Positions 34,203-42,904 of a stretch of DNA of 64,000 nt are shown here, piece after piece. The position numbers and the translations under genes are program-made. The notes beneath the pieces were generated by a model. The model saw only the letters and a program-made list of their open reading frames with translations. It searched no databases and was not told the origin of the DNA. The number at the start of each line of letters is the position of its first letter. Positions within the stretch are counted from its first letter, which is position 1. The DNA is from an uncultured Prevotellaceae bacterium (lineage in GTDB: Bacteria > Bacteroidota > Bacteroidia > Bacteroidales > Bacteroidaceae), in NCBI GenBank assembly GCA_900316645.1, contig ONDP01000019.1, positions 1-64,000 on the forward strand, in the 5' to 3' direction.

Positions 34203-35825
34203 ATGGAAAAGAAATTTTTGATGGTTGTCGCCCTTCTTTGGGCAGTGGTGTTCACGTCGTGTAGTGATAAGGACGATAACACCGACACACGCAGTCAGAA
34301 AGAGATGGAAGAGAGCATCATCGGACTGTGGCAAGAGGAGTTTGAGTATAAGGATGTGACCGAGGACGGTAAACCCTTCAACCGTGCATTGATAGTGGTG
34401 GAGACCAAAGCCGACCATACGGGTTATGTCGCCTTGGCAGTGTTTGATGACGAATTCAACGAGCCGCTTGAGGTTTATGGTGGTCCGAAGGATGCACCGT
34501 TTACATGGCAGGTGACCGCTCAAGGACATATCACGCTGTCAGTCCCGAATGCAGGTCCGACCATGAAGTCGGCTCGTAGGAGCAGCGACGGGAGTCACAG
34601 CAACTTTGTTGATATCGGGCAGATTAATATGAATTGTGCGCCCTCAGGTGATATCACTTTCAGCAATTCATCCCATGAGGGTTCGCTCAGCAAGACAAGT
34701 GATAAGAATGGCTTGATTCATGAATGGATGGCGAAATCGACGCTCCCTCGTGCCTGCATTACTGACAGTATCCCGGTAGAGATTTTTCCTGACTATATGA
34801 ACTATGTGTTCAACTACCCTTCGATAGATCCCTTCGGCAATCCCTGCACGCTCAGTGGTACCATTACGGTTGATAAGTCGCTGATAAAAGACGATCAGCC
34901 CTACAACGGTATTCTGCTATACAACCACTTCACCATCTATGCTACCACGCAGGCTCCCTCGCGTGGTGCCGTTGAGTTCCCTACGGGGGCTGCCTTCACC
35001 AACTTCATCGTCGTGGCTCCCGACTACTACGGCTTCGGTATCACGGAGAAAGAACCGCAGGCCTACTGTATAGCACGGGCCAACGGACGCGCCTCGCTTG
35101 ACGCTTACCTTGCTGCCAAGCGGATGATAGAAGACTTGAATGTGAAGAAAGGTGACGACTTCGTTATCGCAGGCTATTCGGAGGGTGGGCAGACCACGAT
35201 GAGCGTGTTGCGCGAAATATCGGAACGCCATTCTGAGATAAAGGTGAAACGAGCTTTCGCCGGCGATGGTCCTTACGACATCAACTCAATGTATGATGCC
35301 ATCACCAAGGGTGACACCGAGATGCCCAGCACCGTCTGCAACTTGCTCTATGCTTATAACCACTTCTTCAACTTGGGTTACGACATCCATGACTATCTGA
35401 AGGATCCCGTAGCCAAGAACTTCGACGAGTGGTTCCTCAGTAAGAAATATAAGCGCAAGGCACTTGACGAGGAATTGATCAAGACCAAAAAGACGAGTGA
35501 CCTCTGCACAGAGGCCGTTCTCAACACCAACAGTTCCCTGTCGCACCGATTTAAGGAGGCTTTCAGGACCGATGCGCTTACCAGCGGTTGGACACCCCGC
35601 AGCGATTTTGACGTGATGCTCTTCCACGATACGAAAGACGATGTAGTACCTGTGGAGAACTTTTATGCCATGAGCAAGTTCCTCAAGGACAATGGTATCA
35701 AGACGCAGGAGTTTGTCGGTGAATACAGTTCCGAAGCGACAAAGGAAGCCGGAATAACCAATCATGAGGTGGCTGCTGCTGTCTTCTTCCTAAGGATTAT
35801 CGAGTGGGTGAGGGCGAATTATTAA
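34203..35825 (+). CDS. Alpha/beta-hydrolase lipoprotein with N-terminal lipocalin-like region
   Basis: The 540-residue lipoprotein (lipobox FTSC, Cys20) starts with a small beta-rich domain ('IIGLWQEEFEY...TKADHTGYVAL') resembling lipocalin-like domains of Bacteroidetes. A hydrolase domain of the secretory-lipase type follows from about residue 180. The nucleophile elbow is GYSEGGQ (Ser326), the acid lies in 'HDTKDDVVPV' and the His in 'TNHEVAAAVFF'. Likely an ester or lipid hydrolase at the outer membrane. It is the fifth and last gene of the operon that begins at 28110. Confidence 0.83.
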   Translation: MEKKFLMVVALLWAVVFTSCSDKDDNTDTRSQKEMEESIIGLWQEEFEYKDVTEDGKPFNRALIVVETKADHTGYVALAVFDDEFNEPLEVYGGPKDAPFTWQVTAQGHITLSVPNAGPTMKSARRSSDGSHSNFVDIGQINMNCAPSGDITFSNSSHEGSLSKTSDKNGLIHEWMAKSTLPRACITDSIPVEIFPDYMNYVFNYPSIDPFGNPCTLSGTITVDKSLIKDDQPYNGILLYNHFTIYATTQAPSRGAVEFPTGAAFTNFIVVAPDYYGFGITEKEPQAYCIARANGRASLDAYLAAKRMIEDLNVKKGDDFVIAGYSEGGQTTMSVLREISERHSEIKVKRAFAGDGPYDINSMYDAITKGDTEMPSTVCNLLYAYNHFFNLGYDIHDYLKDPVAKNFDEWFLSKKYKRKALDEELIKTKKTSDLCTEAVLNTNSSLSHRFKEAFRTDALTSGWTPRSDFDVMLFHDTKDDVVPVENFYAMSKFLKDNGIKTQEFVGEYSSEATKEAGITNHEVAAAVFFLRIIEWVRANY

Positions 35826-35864
35826 TTTTTTCGCCCCACATGCCGTTAATTCAAAAATCTTTTG

Positions 35865-35872
35865 TATTTTTG
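35865..35872 (+). promoter_or_regulatory. -7 promoter element of second esterase operon
   Basis: TATTTTTG fits TAnnTTTG, 29 nt before the start of CE3. The tandem motif found at the other cluster promoters is absent here. Confidence 0.5.
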
Positions 35873-35901
35873 CATAATCAATAACTAAAATAAACAAAAC
35901 T

Positions 35902-37467
35902 ATGAGTCAAACTGATTTAGAAAAACCGTTGTTCCCTCAAAATAGTGAGAACAAGCAAATCACTGACGGCAATTACGACCAGTCGCTGGCTGTGAAGTGT
36001 ATCAACGGAACATTCGTTGGAAAGAAGGATGAAAACATCATCTCCTATAAAGGTATTCCTTTCGTAGGCCAACAGCCAATCGGCCATCTACGCTGGAAAG
36101 CCCCTGTAGATGTAACACCTGACGACGGTGTGTATGAGGCCTATTATTTCCCAAAAGCCTCCTGTCAGGACAAGTCTGTCATAACGTATCAAGGTGAAGA
36201 CTGCCTGTATCTGGACGTGTGGCGGTCGGACGAAGAGTCGGGGAAGAAGAAACCCGTCATGGTATGGATTCACGGCGGTGCTTTTGCTGCTGGAGGAGCC
36301 GGAATCGAGTTGTTTGATTGTGCCAACCTGGCAAAAGAGCATCCGGATGTCATCTTTGTTACCATCCAGTACAGACTGGGCGTTCTTGGTTTCCTCCATT
36401 TGTCGCACCTCCCGGACGGCAAGGATTATCCCGACTCCCAGAACCTTGGACTGCTGGACCAGAAGATGGCGTTGAAGTGGGTTCATGAAAATATTGCAGC
36501 CTTCGGTGGCGACCCCGATAACGTGACCATCTGGGGAGAATCGGCGGGTGCAGGAAGCGTGACCATGCAGCCTCTTATCAATGGTTCCCAACAGTATTTC
36601 AAGAAAGTTATCGCACAAAGTGGTGCCCCCTGCCAGACATCATCCACAGAAGAGGCCATCGCTGCCACTAATGATTTCGTGGAGGCTCTTGGCTGCAAGA
36701 CCGTCGCCGACATGATGAAGTTCTCCGCCGATCAACTGGTAGCTGCTGGTGCCGGGGTGGTTACCCTGCGCCTTTTCCCCGAGCGTGACGGGCGCATCCT
36801 GCCTTTGGATCCCTGGGAGGAATATGCAAAAGGCACTGCTAAGGATATTGTCTTTCTCCAGGGATGCAACAAGGACGAGATGAACTGTTTCGTGGCAGAC
36901 TGGGAAGTGGAAGGATTCAAAGCGTGGGCTGCAGACCGTAAGACAAAGAAGTTTGCTCATCTGCTGACGGAGGATGAGAAAGCGAAGATAGAAAGTTTCT
37001 GTAAGGAAGGAGCTGTAGAGGACTGGGAGCCGGACAGCCGTCTTTTCGGTCACAGCTGGTTTATCGATGGCTCCATCAAATTGGCGGAGAGTCAGACGAT
37101 GGGCGGTGGTAAATGCTACACCTACTTCTATAGGGTGGAATCTTCAGATCCTATCCGAAAGAGTGCACATTTTGAAGAAGTACCCATCGTTTTCGCTCAT
37201 CCGGAATTTGTGGATGGAAGACCCTATGACCCCACCTTCTCAAAGACCATGCGCCAGATGTGGGTACAGTTTGCCAAGACCGGCAATCCGTCGCTCAGCG
37301 CAGACATCTCGCCAGACGGTAAGGCGAAGGAGTGGCCCCTCTACGACCTGAAGGATAAACAGGTGATGGTGCTCGACGAGTTCGATATCCATCCTGCTAA
37401 GGAATCCGACGTGAAGATAGTAGATTGGGATAGAACCTTCTTCTTGACAAAGTATTATATGCTTTGA
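35902..37467 (+). CDS. Type-B carboxylesterase, cytoplasmic (CE3)
   Basis: The 521-residue esterase paralogue has no signal peptide (starts MSQTDLEKPLF). It shows VMVWIHGGAF, nucleophile Ser214 in WGESAGAGS and 'KSAHFEEVPIVF' around the catalytic His. Its last 70 codons are almost identical in DNA to those of CE4 at 42350-42558. The lack of export, beside AH3 and an HSL-type esterase that also lack signals, points to an intracellular arm of the pathway. Confidence 0.87.
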   Translation: MSQTDLEKPLFPQNSENKQITDGNYDQSLAVKCINGTFVGKKDENIISYKGIPFVGQQPIGHLRWKAPVDVTPDDGVYEAYYFPKASCQDKSVITYQGEDCLYLDVWRSDEESGKKKPVMVWIHGGAFAAGGAGIELFDCANLAKEHPDVIFVTIQYRLGVLGFLHLSHLPDGKDYPDSQNLGLLDQKMALKWVHENIAAFGGDPDNVTIWGESAGAGSVTMQPLINGSQQYFKKVIAQSGAPCQTSSTEEAIAATNDFVEALGCKTVADMMKFSADQLVAAGAGVVTLRLFPERDGRILPLDPWEEYAKGTAKDIVFLQGCNKDEMNCFVADWEVEGFKAWAADRKTKKFAHLLTEDEKAKIESFCKEGAVEDWEPDSRLFGHSWFIDGSIKLAESQTMGGGKCYTYFYRVESSDPIRKSAHFEEVPIVFAHPEFVDGRPYDPTFSKTMRQMWVQFAKTGNPSLSADISPDGKAKEWPLYDLKDKQVMVLDEFDIHPAKESDVKIVDWDRTFFLTKYYML

Positions 37468-37527
37468 AGTGAAAAGTGAGAAGTGAAAAGTGAAAGTGAA
37501 AAGTGAGTAGTGAAGAGTGAAAAGTAA
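37468..37527. repeat. AAGTGAAA simple repeat
   Basis: Imperfect units such as AAGTGAAAAGTGAG fill the 80-bp spacer between CE3 and AH3. It is low-complexity DNA with no gene. Confidence 0.8.
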
Positions 37528-37547
37528 TCAATTAACAATAATAAATT

Positions 37548-39212
37548 ATGAAAGTAGATAAGATCATCAAAAACGCGAAGATATTTACAGCGGACAAAAC
37601 AAATCCAGAGGCAACAGCTCTGGCAGTGAAAGACGGCAAATTTATCTATGTAGGCGACGAGGCTGGTCTCTCTGAGTATGAGGGCGAAGTGACCGATCTT
37701 GGCGGCAAGTTTATCATGCCCGGCATCATCGACAGCCACGTACATGTAACCACCAGTATCGGATTCGCATATATGGATCCAGGCGAGTATATTGTTTGCT
37801 CCAGCAAGAAAGAAGCGCTGGACTTTATGTCGGAAAATATAAAAAATAATCCTGGTCAGAAACGTTACAGATTTATTCTGGAACGTAAATATCTGAATGG
37901 CGATGATATCGTCAAAGAAGATTTAGATGCTTTCTGTCCGGATGCCGAACTCCTGATTCTGGAAGGCGAAGGTCACAGTGTCTGGGTAAACTCCAAGATA
38001 CTCGACAGGCACGGCATTACCGACGAGACGCCTGATCGCGTGCCCGAACTCAGTTATTATGTCCGCAAAGATGGTCATGTAACGGGAAATGCCTTCGAGT
38101 CCTCGGCTTGGCACATGCTCTTCGACGATTTGAATGTGACAGATGAGCAGATCGATGCAGAGCTGATGCGATGGATAGATTATTCTGTAAAGACTGGTGT
38201 ATCCGCTGTCTTCGACGCAGGTTTCCCGGAGGGCGATGCCCTTCACGAGCGTATTTATGAGCGCCTTTACGAATTGGACAAGCAGGGCAAGCTGCCTGTT
38301 TATATTGACGGAAGTATTGCGCTCACTAATCCTAAGAAGATGAAGGAGGTTGTGGAAGAGGTGAAGCGTTTCAGGGAGAAGTTCGACTCTGAACACCTGA
38401 ATGTCCATACCTTTAAGGTGTTCATGGACGGAACTTTGAGAATCGAGACGGCAGCCCAGGTGACTCCTTATGTAGATACCAACAAGCGCGGTGGTACAAC
38501 CTTCACAAAGGAGGAGGTTGCAGAGGTGATGAAGCTGCTCAACGAGGCAGGACTGGACTTCCATGCACATACCGTTGGCGAGCGCGCATCACGCACTGTT
38601 CTCGACGGTGTGGAACTGGCCAGAAAGGAACTGGGTGACAACTTCCACGTGAAGGTGACCTGTGCACATCTGGAGATCCAGGATGATGCTGATATGGACC
38701 GCTTTGCGAAACTCGGTGTTACTGCCAATTACACACCATGGTGGCATTCCGGATGTACAGGCGGCAAGCCTTGGGATATATGGTGCAGTCTGTTGGGCGA
38801 GGAGCGTGCCAACAAGATGTACCGCTGTAAGACAATGTGGAACACCGGTGCCAATGTGACCTTCTCAAGCGATAATATCCTCTATGGTGATTTTTCGACC
38901 TGGAACCCATTCCTCGGTATGGAAATCGGTATGACGCGTTATATCAACGAAAAGACCAAAGCCCCAGAAATGACAAGAGTCGTTGCGGAGTTTCCATCGC
39001 CCTGTGAGAAAATGAACATTGATGAAATGATGCTGGGATATACCATCAACGGTGCCAAGCAGTTAGGTATCGAGGCTTCCAAGGGCTCTATCGAGGTCGG
39101 CAAGGATGCTGATTTCTTGGTGTTCGACAACGACTTGCTGACCGCAGAGCACTCCGGTTTCAGCAACAACAATCCGAGTGAGGTTTATTTTGGCGGAAAG
39201 AGAATGGATTGA
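37548..39212 (+). CDS. YtcJ-like amidohydrolase, cytoplasmic (AH3)
   Basis: The 554-residue PF07969 protein lacks a signal peptide. Metal-site landmarks are IDSHVHV, 'FKVFMDGTLRIETA', 'DFHAHTVGE', 'VTCAHLEI' and 'VTFSSDNILYGD' (Ser-Asp where AH1 reads HSD). The C-terminal metal-dependent strand 'GSIEVGKDADFLVFDND' is typical. It is more diverged from AH1 than AH1 is from the stump at 40247. Position between CE3 and the HSL-type esterase suggests all act on related compounds in the cytoplasm. Confidence 0.85.
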   Translation: MKVDKIIKNAKIFTADKTNPEATALAVKDGKFIYVGDEAGLSEYEGEVTDLGGKFIMPGIIDSHVHVTTSIGFAYMDPGEYIVCSSKKEALDFMSENIKNNPGQKRYRFILERKYLNGDDIVKEDLDAFCPDAELLILEGEGHSVWVNSKILDRHGITDETPDRVPELSYYVRKDGHVTGNAFESSAWHMLFDDLNVTDEQIDAELMRWIDYSVKTGVSAVFDAGFPEGDALHERIYERLYELDKQGKLPVYIDGSIALTNPKKMKEVVEEVKRFREKFDSEHLNVHTFKVFMDGTLRIETAAQVTPYVDTNKRGGTTFTKEEVAEVMKLLNEAGLDFHAHTVGERASRTVLDGVELARKELGDNFHVKVTCAHLEIQDDADMDRFAKLGVTANYTPWWHSGCTGGKPWDIWCSLLGEERANKMYRCKTMWNTGANVTFSSDNILYGDFSTWNPFLGMEIGMTRYINEKTKAPEMTRVVAEFPSPCEKMNIDEMMLGYTINGAKQLGIEASKGSIEVGKDADFLVFDNDLLTAEHSGFSNNNPSEVYFGGKRMD

Positions 39213-39227
39213 AGCAGGAAAGAGCAT

Positions 39228-40238
39228 ATGAAAACGAAAAGCGCAAATCTCCTTGCAAAAGGATATGAACTGATTGATGGTATCACCGTACCTGTGGGGA
39301 CATCAAACATCGATTTGAACGTGGAGGGGAAAGAACCCCAAAACGCTCAGAAACTGACCATTGTTGTAGGCAATGAGAAGATAAATATGTTTGTTTTCCG
39401 TCCGTCAAATTACAAGGAGGGTGAGATAACGCCGCTTGTCTATTTCATTCACGGAGGTGGCTATCATTTTGGCAATGTCAGTATGGATGAACCAAAGATA
39501 CAGGGTGTGGCTGATGGGTGCGGCGCCACGGTGATCGCTCCCGACTATACGCTTTCGCTGGATCCCTCTTACAAATATCCCATGGAGCTTGAACAGGTGT
39601 ATGCCGGACTTCTTTATGCTTATGAGCATGCTGACGAATTAAATATTGATGCGGATAATATTGTCATTGAGGGAGAAAGCGCAGGTGGTGGACTGACCGC
39701 ACGTCTGGCTCTTTATAACAGGGACAAGGGAAAGGTTCCCCTGAAAGGTCAGGTACTGATATACCCCATGCTTGACTACCGTACCGGTGGTGAAAAGGAT
39801 ATTTACAAGAATGAATATGCCGGGTATTGTGTCTGGACCAAGGAGAATAACGTCTTCGGATGGGGAAAACTGATGGAAGGTCAGGACAAGCAACTCACCG
39901 ATGAGGAAATGATTTATTTCTCACCGGCAGTGGCAACTGTAGAGCAGTTGGAGGGATTACCTGAGACTTTCGTGATTGTCGGCAGCCTTGACCTTTTCTG
40001 CGATGAAGATATTTCCTATGCCCAGAAACTGATGGAAGCAGGTGTTTTCACAGAGCTCTATGTAGAACCCGGAGTTCCTCACGCCTATGAATATTTGGAG
40101 TGGACGCCTCAGGCACATAGGCTTATTGAAATGAGAAACCATGCGACGGCACGGATGCTTGGAGCTGAAAAGGATGTAAAAGAGTCGGCCGAAGCACAGG
40201 CTTTCAGAGAGTTGCTGGCAAAGTATAATATTCAGTAG
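39228..40238 (+). CDS. HSL-family alpha/beta-hydrolase (acetyl-esterase-like), cytoplasmic
   Basis: This 336-residue bacterial hormone-sensitive-lipase-type esterase has the oxyanion motif FIHGGGYHF, nucleophile Ser151 in GESAGGG, the acid in 'VGSLDLFCDE' and the His in 'PGVPHAYEY'. The family acts on short acyl esters. It starts 15 nt after AH3. No signal peptide. The gene is followed by the stump of a lost amidohydrolase. Confidence 0.88.
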   Translation: MKTKSANLLAKGYELIDGITVPVGTSNIDLNVEGKEPQNAQKLTIVVGNEKINMFVFRPSNYKEGEITPLVYFIHGGGYHFGNVSMDEPKIQGVADGCGATVIAPDYTLSLDPSYKYPMELEQVYAGLLYAYEHADELNIDADNIVIEGESAGGGLTARLALYNRDKGKVPLKGQVLIYPMLDYRTGGEKDIYKNEYAGYCVWTKENNVFGWGKLMEGQDKQLTDEEMIYFSPAVATVEQLEGLPETFVIVGSLDLFCDEDISYAQKLMEAGVFTELYVEPGVPHAYEYLEWTPQAHRLIEMRNHATARMLGAEKDVKESAEAQAFRELLAKYNIQ

Positions 40239-40246
40239 TGATATAA

Positions 40247-40330
40247 TTCCTGCACGACGACATTGAGAAGGTGGCACAGGCTAACATCGTTGCCACCATC
40301 ATTGACGGCGAAGAGGTTTATAGAAAGTAA
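40247..40330 (+). pseudogene. 3' remnant of a fourth amidohydrolase
   Basis: One frame reads FLHDDIEKVAQANIVATI, then IDGEEVYRK and a stop (27 codons). AH1 ends FLHADIENVAQANIIATI, then VDGEEVFKA and a stop. The match covers the last 27 codons of AH1 almost exactly and begins abruptly 9 nt after the HSL esterase stop. It has no start codon and must be what is left after deletion of a full gene. Confidence 0.85.
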
Positions 40331-40349
40331 CTTTTAGATAATTAAAAAT

Positions 40350-40964
40350 ATGGAGACAAGATTTACAAAGACAGCTAAAATCTTCGACATAACCATTACT
40401 GCCATTGCAGGAATGTTGTCGGTAGGTGTCATGCTGTATGCCATCGGTCATTTCGGACTCAAAGAATCATGGCCAGAATTAGTGCTTAACGTGTTCTATG
40501 TGGCGTGTCTAGTCATGATATGGTTGTACTTCTTCAACCGCCTTGACACACACCGCTTCAACTACTGGTGTTCGGTGTCAGTAGGTATCACCGTGTTGCT
40601 GCGTGACATTCTTTTCGCGCCACCACTGGTCAATTACCCTCTCCACCTGTTGTGCCTTACCCTTTCGGTGTTCTTGGTGCTCTTGCTGACATATTTTTAT
40701 GCACGTAAGGATTGGGAGAGCTATACCAAGAGTAACCTATGGCTCATCTGTATTGTTGATATGATAATAGCTGCGCTTTACAATATCGACATCTATCTTG
40801 AGCCTCAGGACGAATACACTGACTATCTGCTTATTGAAATCTGGATACGTCCCACCATTACCTATGGACTCGTAGCCTGTTTCGTAACGGAACAGAAAGT
40901 GAAGGATTGGGGGAGCTCTCTCAATCCCCCTAAAGAGGAAGAAAAAAGGGTTAATGTTCAATAA
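40350..40964 (+). CDS. Small multi-pass membrane protein of unknown function
   Basis: The 204-residue protein shows about six hydrophobic helices ('ITITAIAGMLSVGVMLYAI', 'VFYVACLVMIWLYFF', 'LLCLTLSVFLVLLLTYFY' and others) and a charged C-terminal tail. I recognise no family. It lies between the amidohydrolase stump and CE4 (10-nt gap), so it is probably co-transcribed with the esterase. A role in uptake or in holding the enzymes at the membrane is possible but unsupported. Confidence 0.65.
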   Translation: METRFTKTAKIFDITITAIAGMLSVGVMLYAIGHFGLKESWPELVLNVFYVACLVMIWLYFFNRLDTHRFNYWCSVSVGITVLLRDILFAPPLVNYPLHLLCLTLSVFLVLLLTYFYARKDWESYTKSNLWLICIVDMIIAALYNIDIYLEPQDEYTDYLLIEIWIRPTITYGLVACFVTEQKVKDWGSSLNPPKEEEKRVNVQ

Positions 40965-40974
40965 CTAAACATTT

Positions 40975-42558
40975 ATGACTATGGATATCAACGAAATAAG
41001 AGAGAAAATGAGAGAGATGTACGGCGGCGAGAACAAGCCGATTACCGATGGTAATTATGATCAGTCGCTGGCCGTAAAGTGTATGAATGGTACTTTCGTT
41101 GGTAGGAAGACGGATAACATCACGGTGTTCAGGGGTATTCCCTATGTAGGCAAGCAACCCGTAGGCGACCTGCGTTGGAAGGCTCCAGTAGATGTTGTTC
41201 CAGACGATGGCGTCTATCAGGCCTATTACAATGCGAATAGCGGCTATGGCAACCCGTCGTTTGAAGTGGGTTCATTATATTATCTCGATGAAGACTGCCT
41301 ATATCTGAATATATGGAAATCGGATGAACCATCAACCAAGAAACCGGTCATGGTATGGATCCACGGCGGTGCTTTTGAGTCAGGCGGTACCATCGACCCA
41401 ATGTTTGACTGCATTAATTTGGTGAAGGAGAATCCCGAAGTCATAGTCGTTACCATAGCCTACCGACTTGGTGTGATGGGCTTCCTGCACCTCTCTCACC
41501 TGTCTGACGGCAAGGATTACCAAGACTCCCAGAATCTGGGACTCCTCGATCAGCTCAAGGCATTGAAATGGGTACACGAGAATATCGCAGGCTTCGGTGG
41601 CGACCCCGACAACGTGACCATTTTCGGTGAGTCAGCAGGTGCCGCCAGCTGTACCTTGCAGCCGCTGCTTCCGGGTTCCCATCAGTATTTCAAGCGACTC
41701 ATAGCCGAGAGCGGTTCCGTGAACCAGACGAGATCTCCGGAAGAAGCTATCGAGTGTACCAACAAACTGATGGACGTGTTAGGTTGCAAGACCGTTGCTG
41801 ACCTGTTGAAGGTGAGTGGCGATAAGCTGTTGGAAGCTTCTGCCATCAACTTTGTACACCAGTTACCCGAAAGAGACGGGAAGTATCTGCCCACCGATAC
41901 CTTTGCAGCCTACGCTAACGGCGCAGCGAAGGATTTGGAGATTCTGGTAGGTTGCAACAAGGATGAAATGAACTTCTTCGTTTCCAGTTTCGGCAAGGAA
42001 GGCTGGGACAAGTGGATTGCAGACCGTAAGCAAGAGAAATATGCCAAGTTGCCAGCTGACGAGAAAGCACTGGTCGATAGCTTTATGAGCGATGTGCAGG
42101 GTGATTACTTCCAGCCCGACAGCAGCCTTTTGAGCCAGGCGTGGTTTAATGTGCCTATCATACAGCTGTCTGAGTGCCAGACAAAGGCTGGTGGTAAAGC
42201 ATTCACTTATTACTTTACACCCGAGTCGCCCGACCCCATCATGAAATGCGGACATGCCATCGAATTGTCAGTTGTATTCAATCATCCCGAGATGACTGCC
42301 GACACGGGAAGAGCGTTCGACGAGACCTTCTGCAAGACTATGCGCAAGATGTGGATACAATTTGCCAAGACTGGCAATCCGTCGCTCAGCGCAGACATTT
42401 CGCCCGACGGTAAGGCGAAGGAGTGGCCTCTCTACGACACGAAGGAAAAACCGGTGATGGTGCTCGATGAATTCGATATCCATCCAGCCAAGGAATCCGA
42501 CTTGAAGATTGTCGATTGGGACAGGACCTACTTCCTGCTCAAGTATAACATGCTTTAG
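40975..42558 (+). CDS. Type-B carboxylesterase, cytoplasmic (CE4)
   Basis: The 527-residue paralogue begins MTMDINEIREKMREMYGGENK with no signal peptide. It contains VMVWIHGGAF, nucleophile Ser220 in FGESAGAAS and 'KCGHAIELSVVF' around the catalytic His. The N-terminal block 'YDQSLAVKCMNGTFVGRKT' matches CE1-CE3, and the C-terminal coding DNA is nearly that of CE3. It is the last gene of the second operon and is followed by strong inverted repeats. Confidence 0.87.
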   Translation: MTMDINEIREKMREMYGGENKPITDGNYDQSLAVKCMNGTFVGRKTDNITVFRGIPYVGKQPVGDLRWKAPVDVVPDDGVYQAYYNANSGYGNPSFEVGSLYYLDEDCLYLNIWKSDEPSTKKPVMVWIHGGAFESGGTIDPMFDCINLVKENPEVIVVTIAYRLGVMGFLHLSHLSDGKDYQDSQNLGLLDQLKALKWVHENIAGFGGDPDNVTIFGESAGAASCTLQPLLPGSHQYFKRLIAESGSVNQTRSPEEAIECTNKLMDVLGCKTVADLLKVSGDKLLEASAINFVHQLPERDGKYLPTDTFAAYANGAAKDLEILVGCNKDEMNFFVSSFGKEGWDKWIADRKQEKYAKLPADEKALVDSFMSDVQGDYFQPDSSLLSQAWFNVPIIQLSECQTKAGGKAFTYYFTPESPDPIMKCGHAIELSVVFNHPEMTADTGRAFDETFCKTMRKMWIQFAKTGNPSLSADISPDGKAKEWPLYDTKEKPVMVLDEFDIHPAKESDLKIVDWDRTYFLLKYNML

Positions 42559-42589
42559 AATCGCTTCGCTCACCCCAGAAATTGGGGGT

Positions 42590-42642
42590 CTCGAGTCAAA
42601 TCGTGTGTTGACTCGAGTCAGTAGGCGATTTGACTCGAGTCA
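42590..42642. repeat. Cluster of TGACTCGAGTCA palindromes
   Basis: TGACTCGAGTCA, a perfect 12-bp palindrome, occurs at 42609-42620 and 42631-42642, with a partial copy CTCGAGTCA at 42590-42598. CTCGAGTCAAATCG (42590-42603) is also a perfect 14-bp inverted copy of CGATTTGACTCGAG (42626-42639). Several alternative hairpins are possible. Either a protein site cluster or a structured RNA end. Confidence 0.7.
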
Positions 42643-42646
42643 AACT

Positions 42647-42682
42647 GAATGAGCCCCCAAATCGGGGGTTCATTTTTCGTTA
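42647..42682 (+). terminator. Terminator after CE4
   Basis: GAATGAGCCCCC pairs with GGGGGTTCATTT around AAATC (one wobble), followed by T-rich sequence. It ends the second esterase operon. Confidence 0.75.
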
Positions 42683-42718
42683 ATGAGGTTTGAAATGCGT
42701 TAAATAACGATTTTAGAC

Positions 42719-42757
42719 TTTCAAAATCAGCAAAAATTGTTTCAAAATCTGCAAAAA
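42719..42757 (+). promoter_or_regulatory. Tandem TTTCAAAATCnGCAAAAA motif, copy C
   Basis: TTTCAAAATCAGCAAAAA starts at 42719 and TTTCAAAATCTGCAAAAA at 42740, 21 bp apart. The second copy begins 63 bp before the -7 box at 42803, exactly as at the AH1 promoter. The upstream AAGTCCTGT block of copies A and B is absent. Confidence 0.6.
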
Positions 42758-42802
42758 GTGAGGTGGGGGCAAAAAAAAAATGCTTTTTAAGAAAATTATT
42801 GT

Positions 42803-42810
42803 TATCTTTG
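42803..42810 (+). promoter_or_regulatory. -7 promoter element of giant surface-protein gene
   Basis: TATCTTTG matches TAnnTTTG, about 95 nt before the ATG. Confidence 0.6.
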
Positions 42811-42904
42811 CATAAAGTTAATTGCTGAACCTAAGGAAGGAAAGTGGACTGAAACAAACTAAATGATATAAATTAGTATAAACAATTACTAAATAAAATA
42901 TTTT

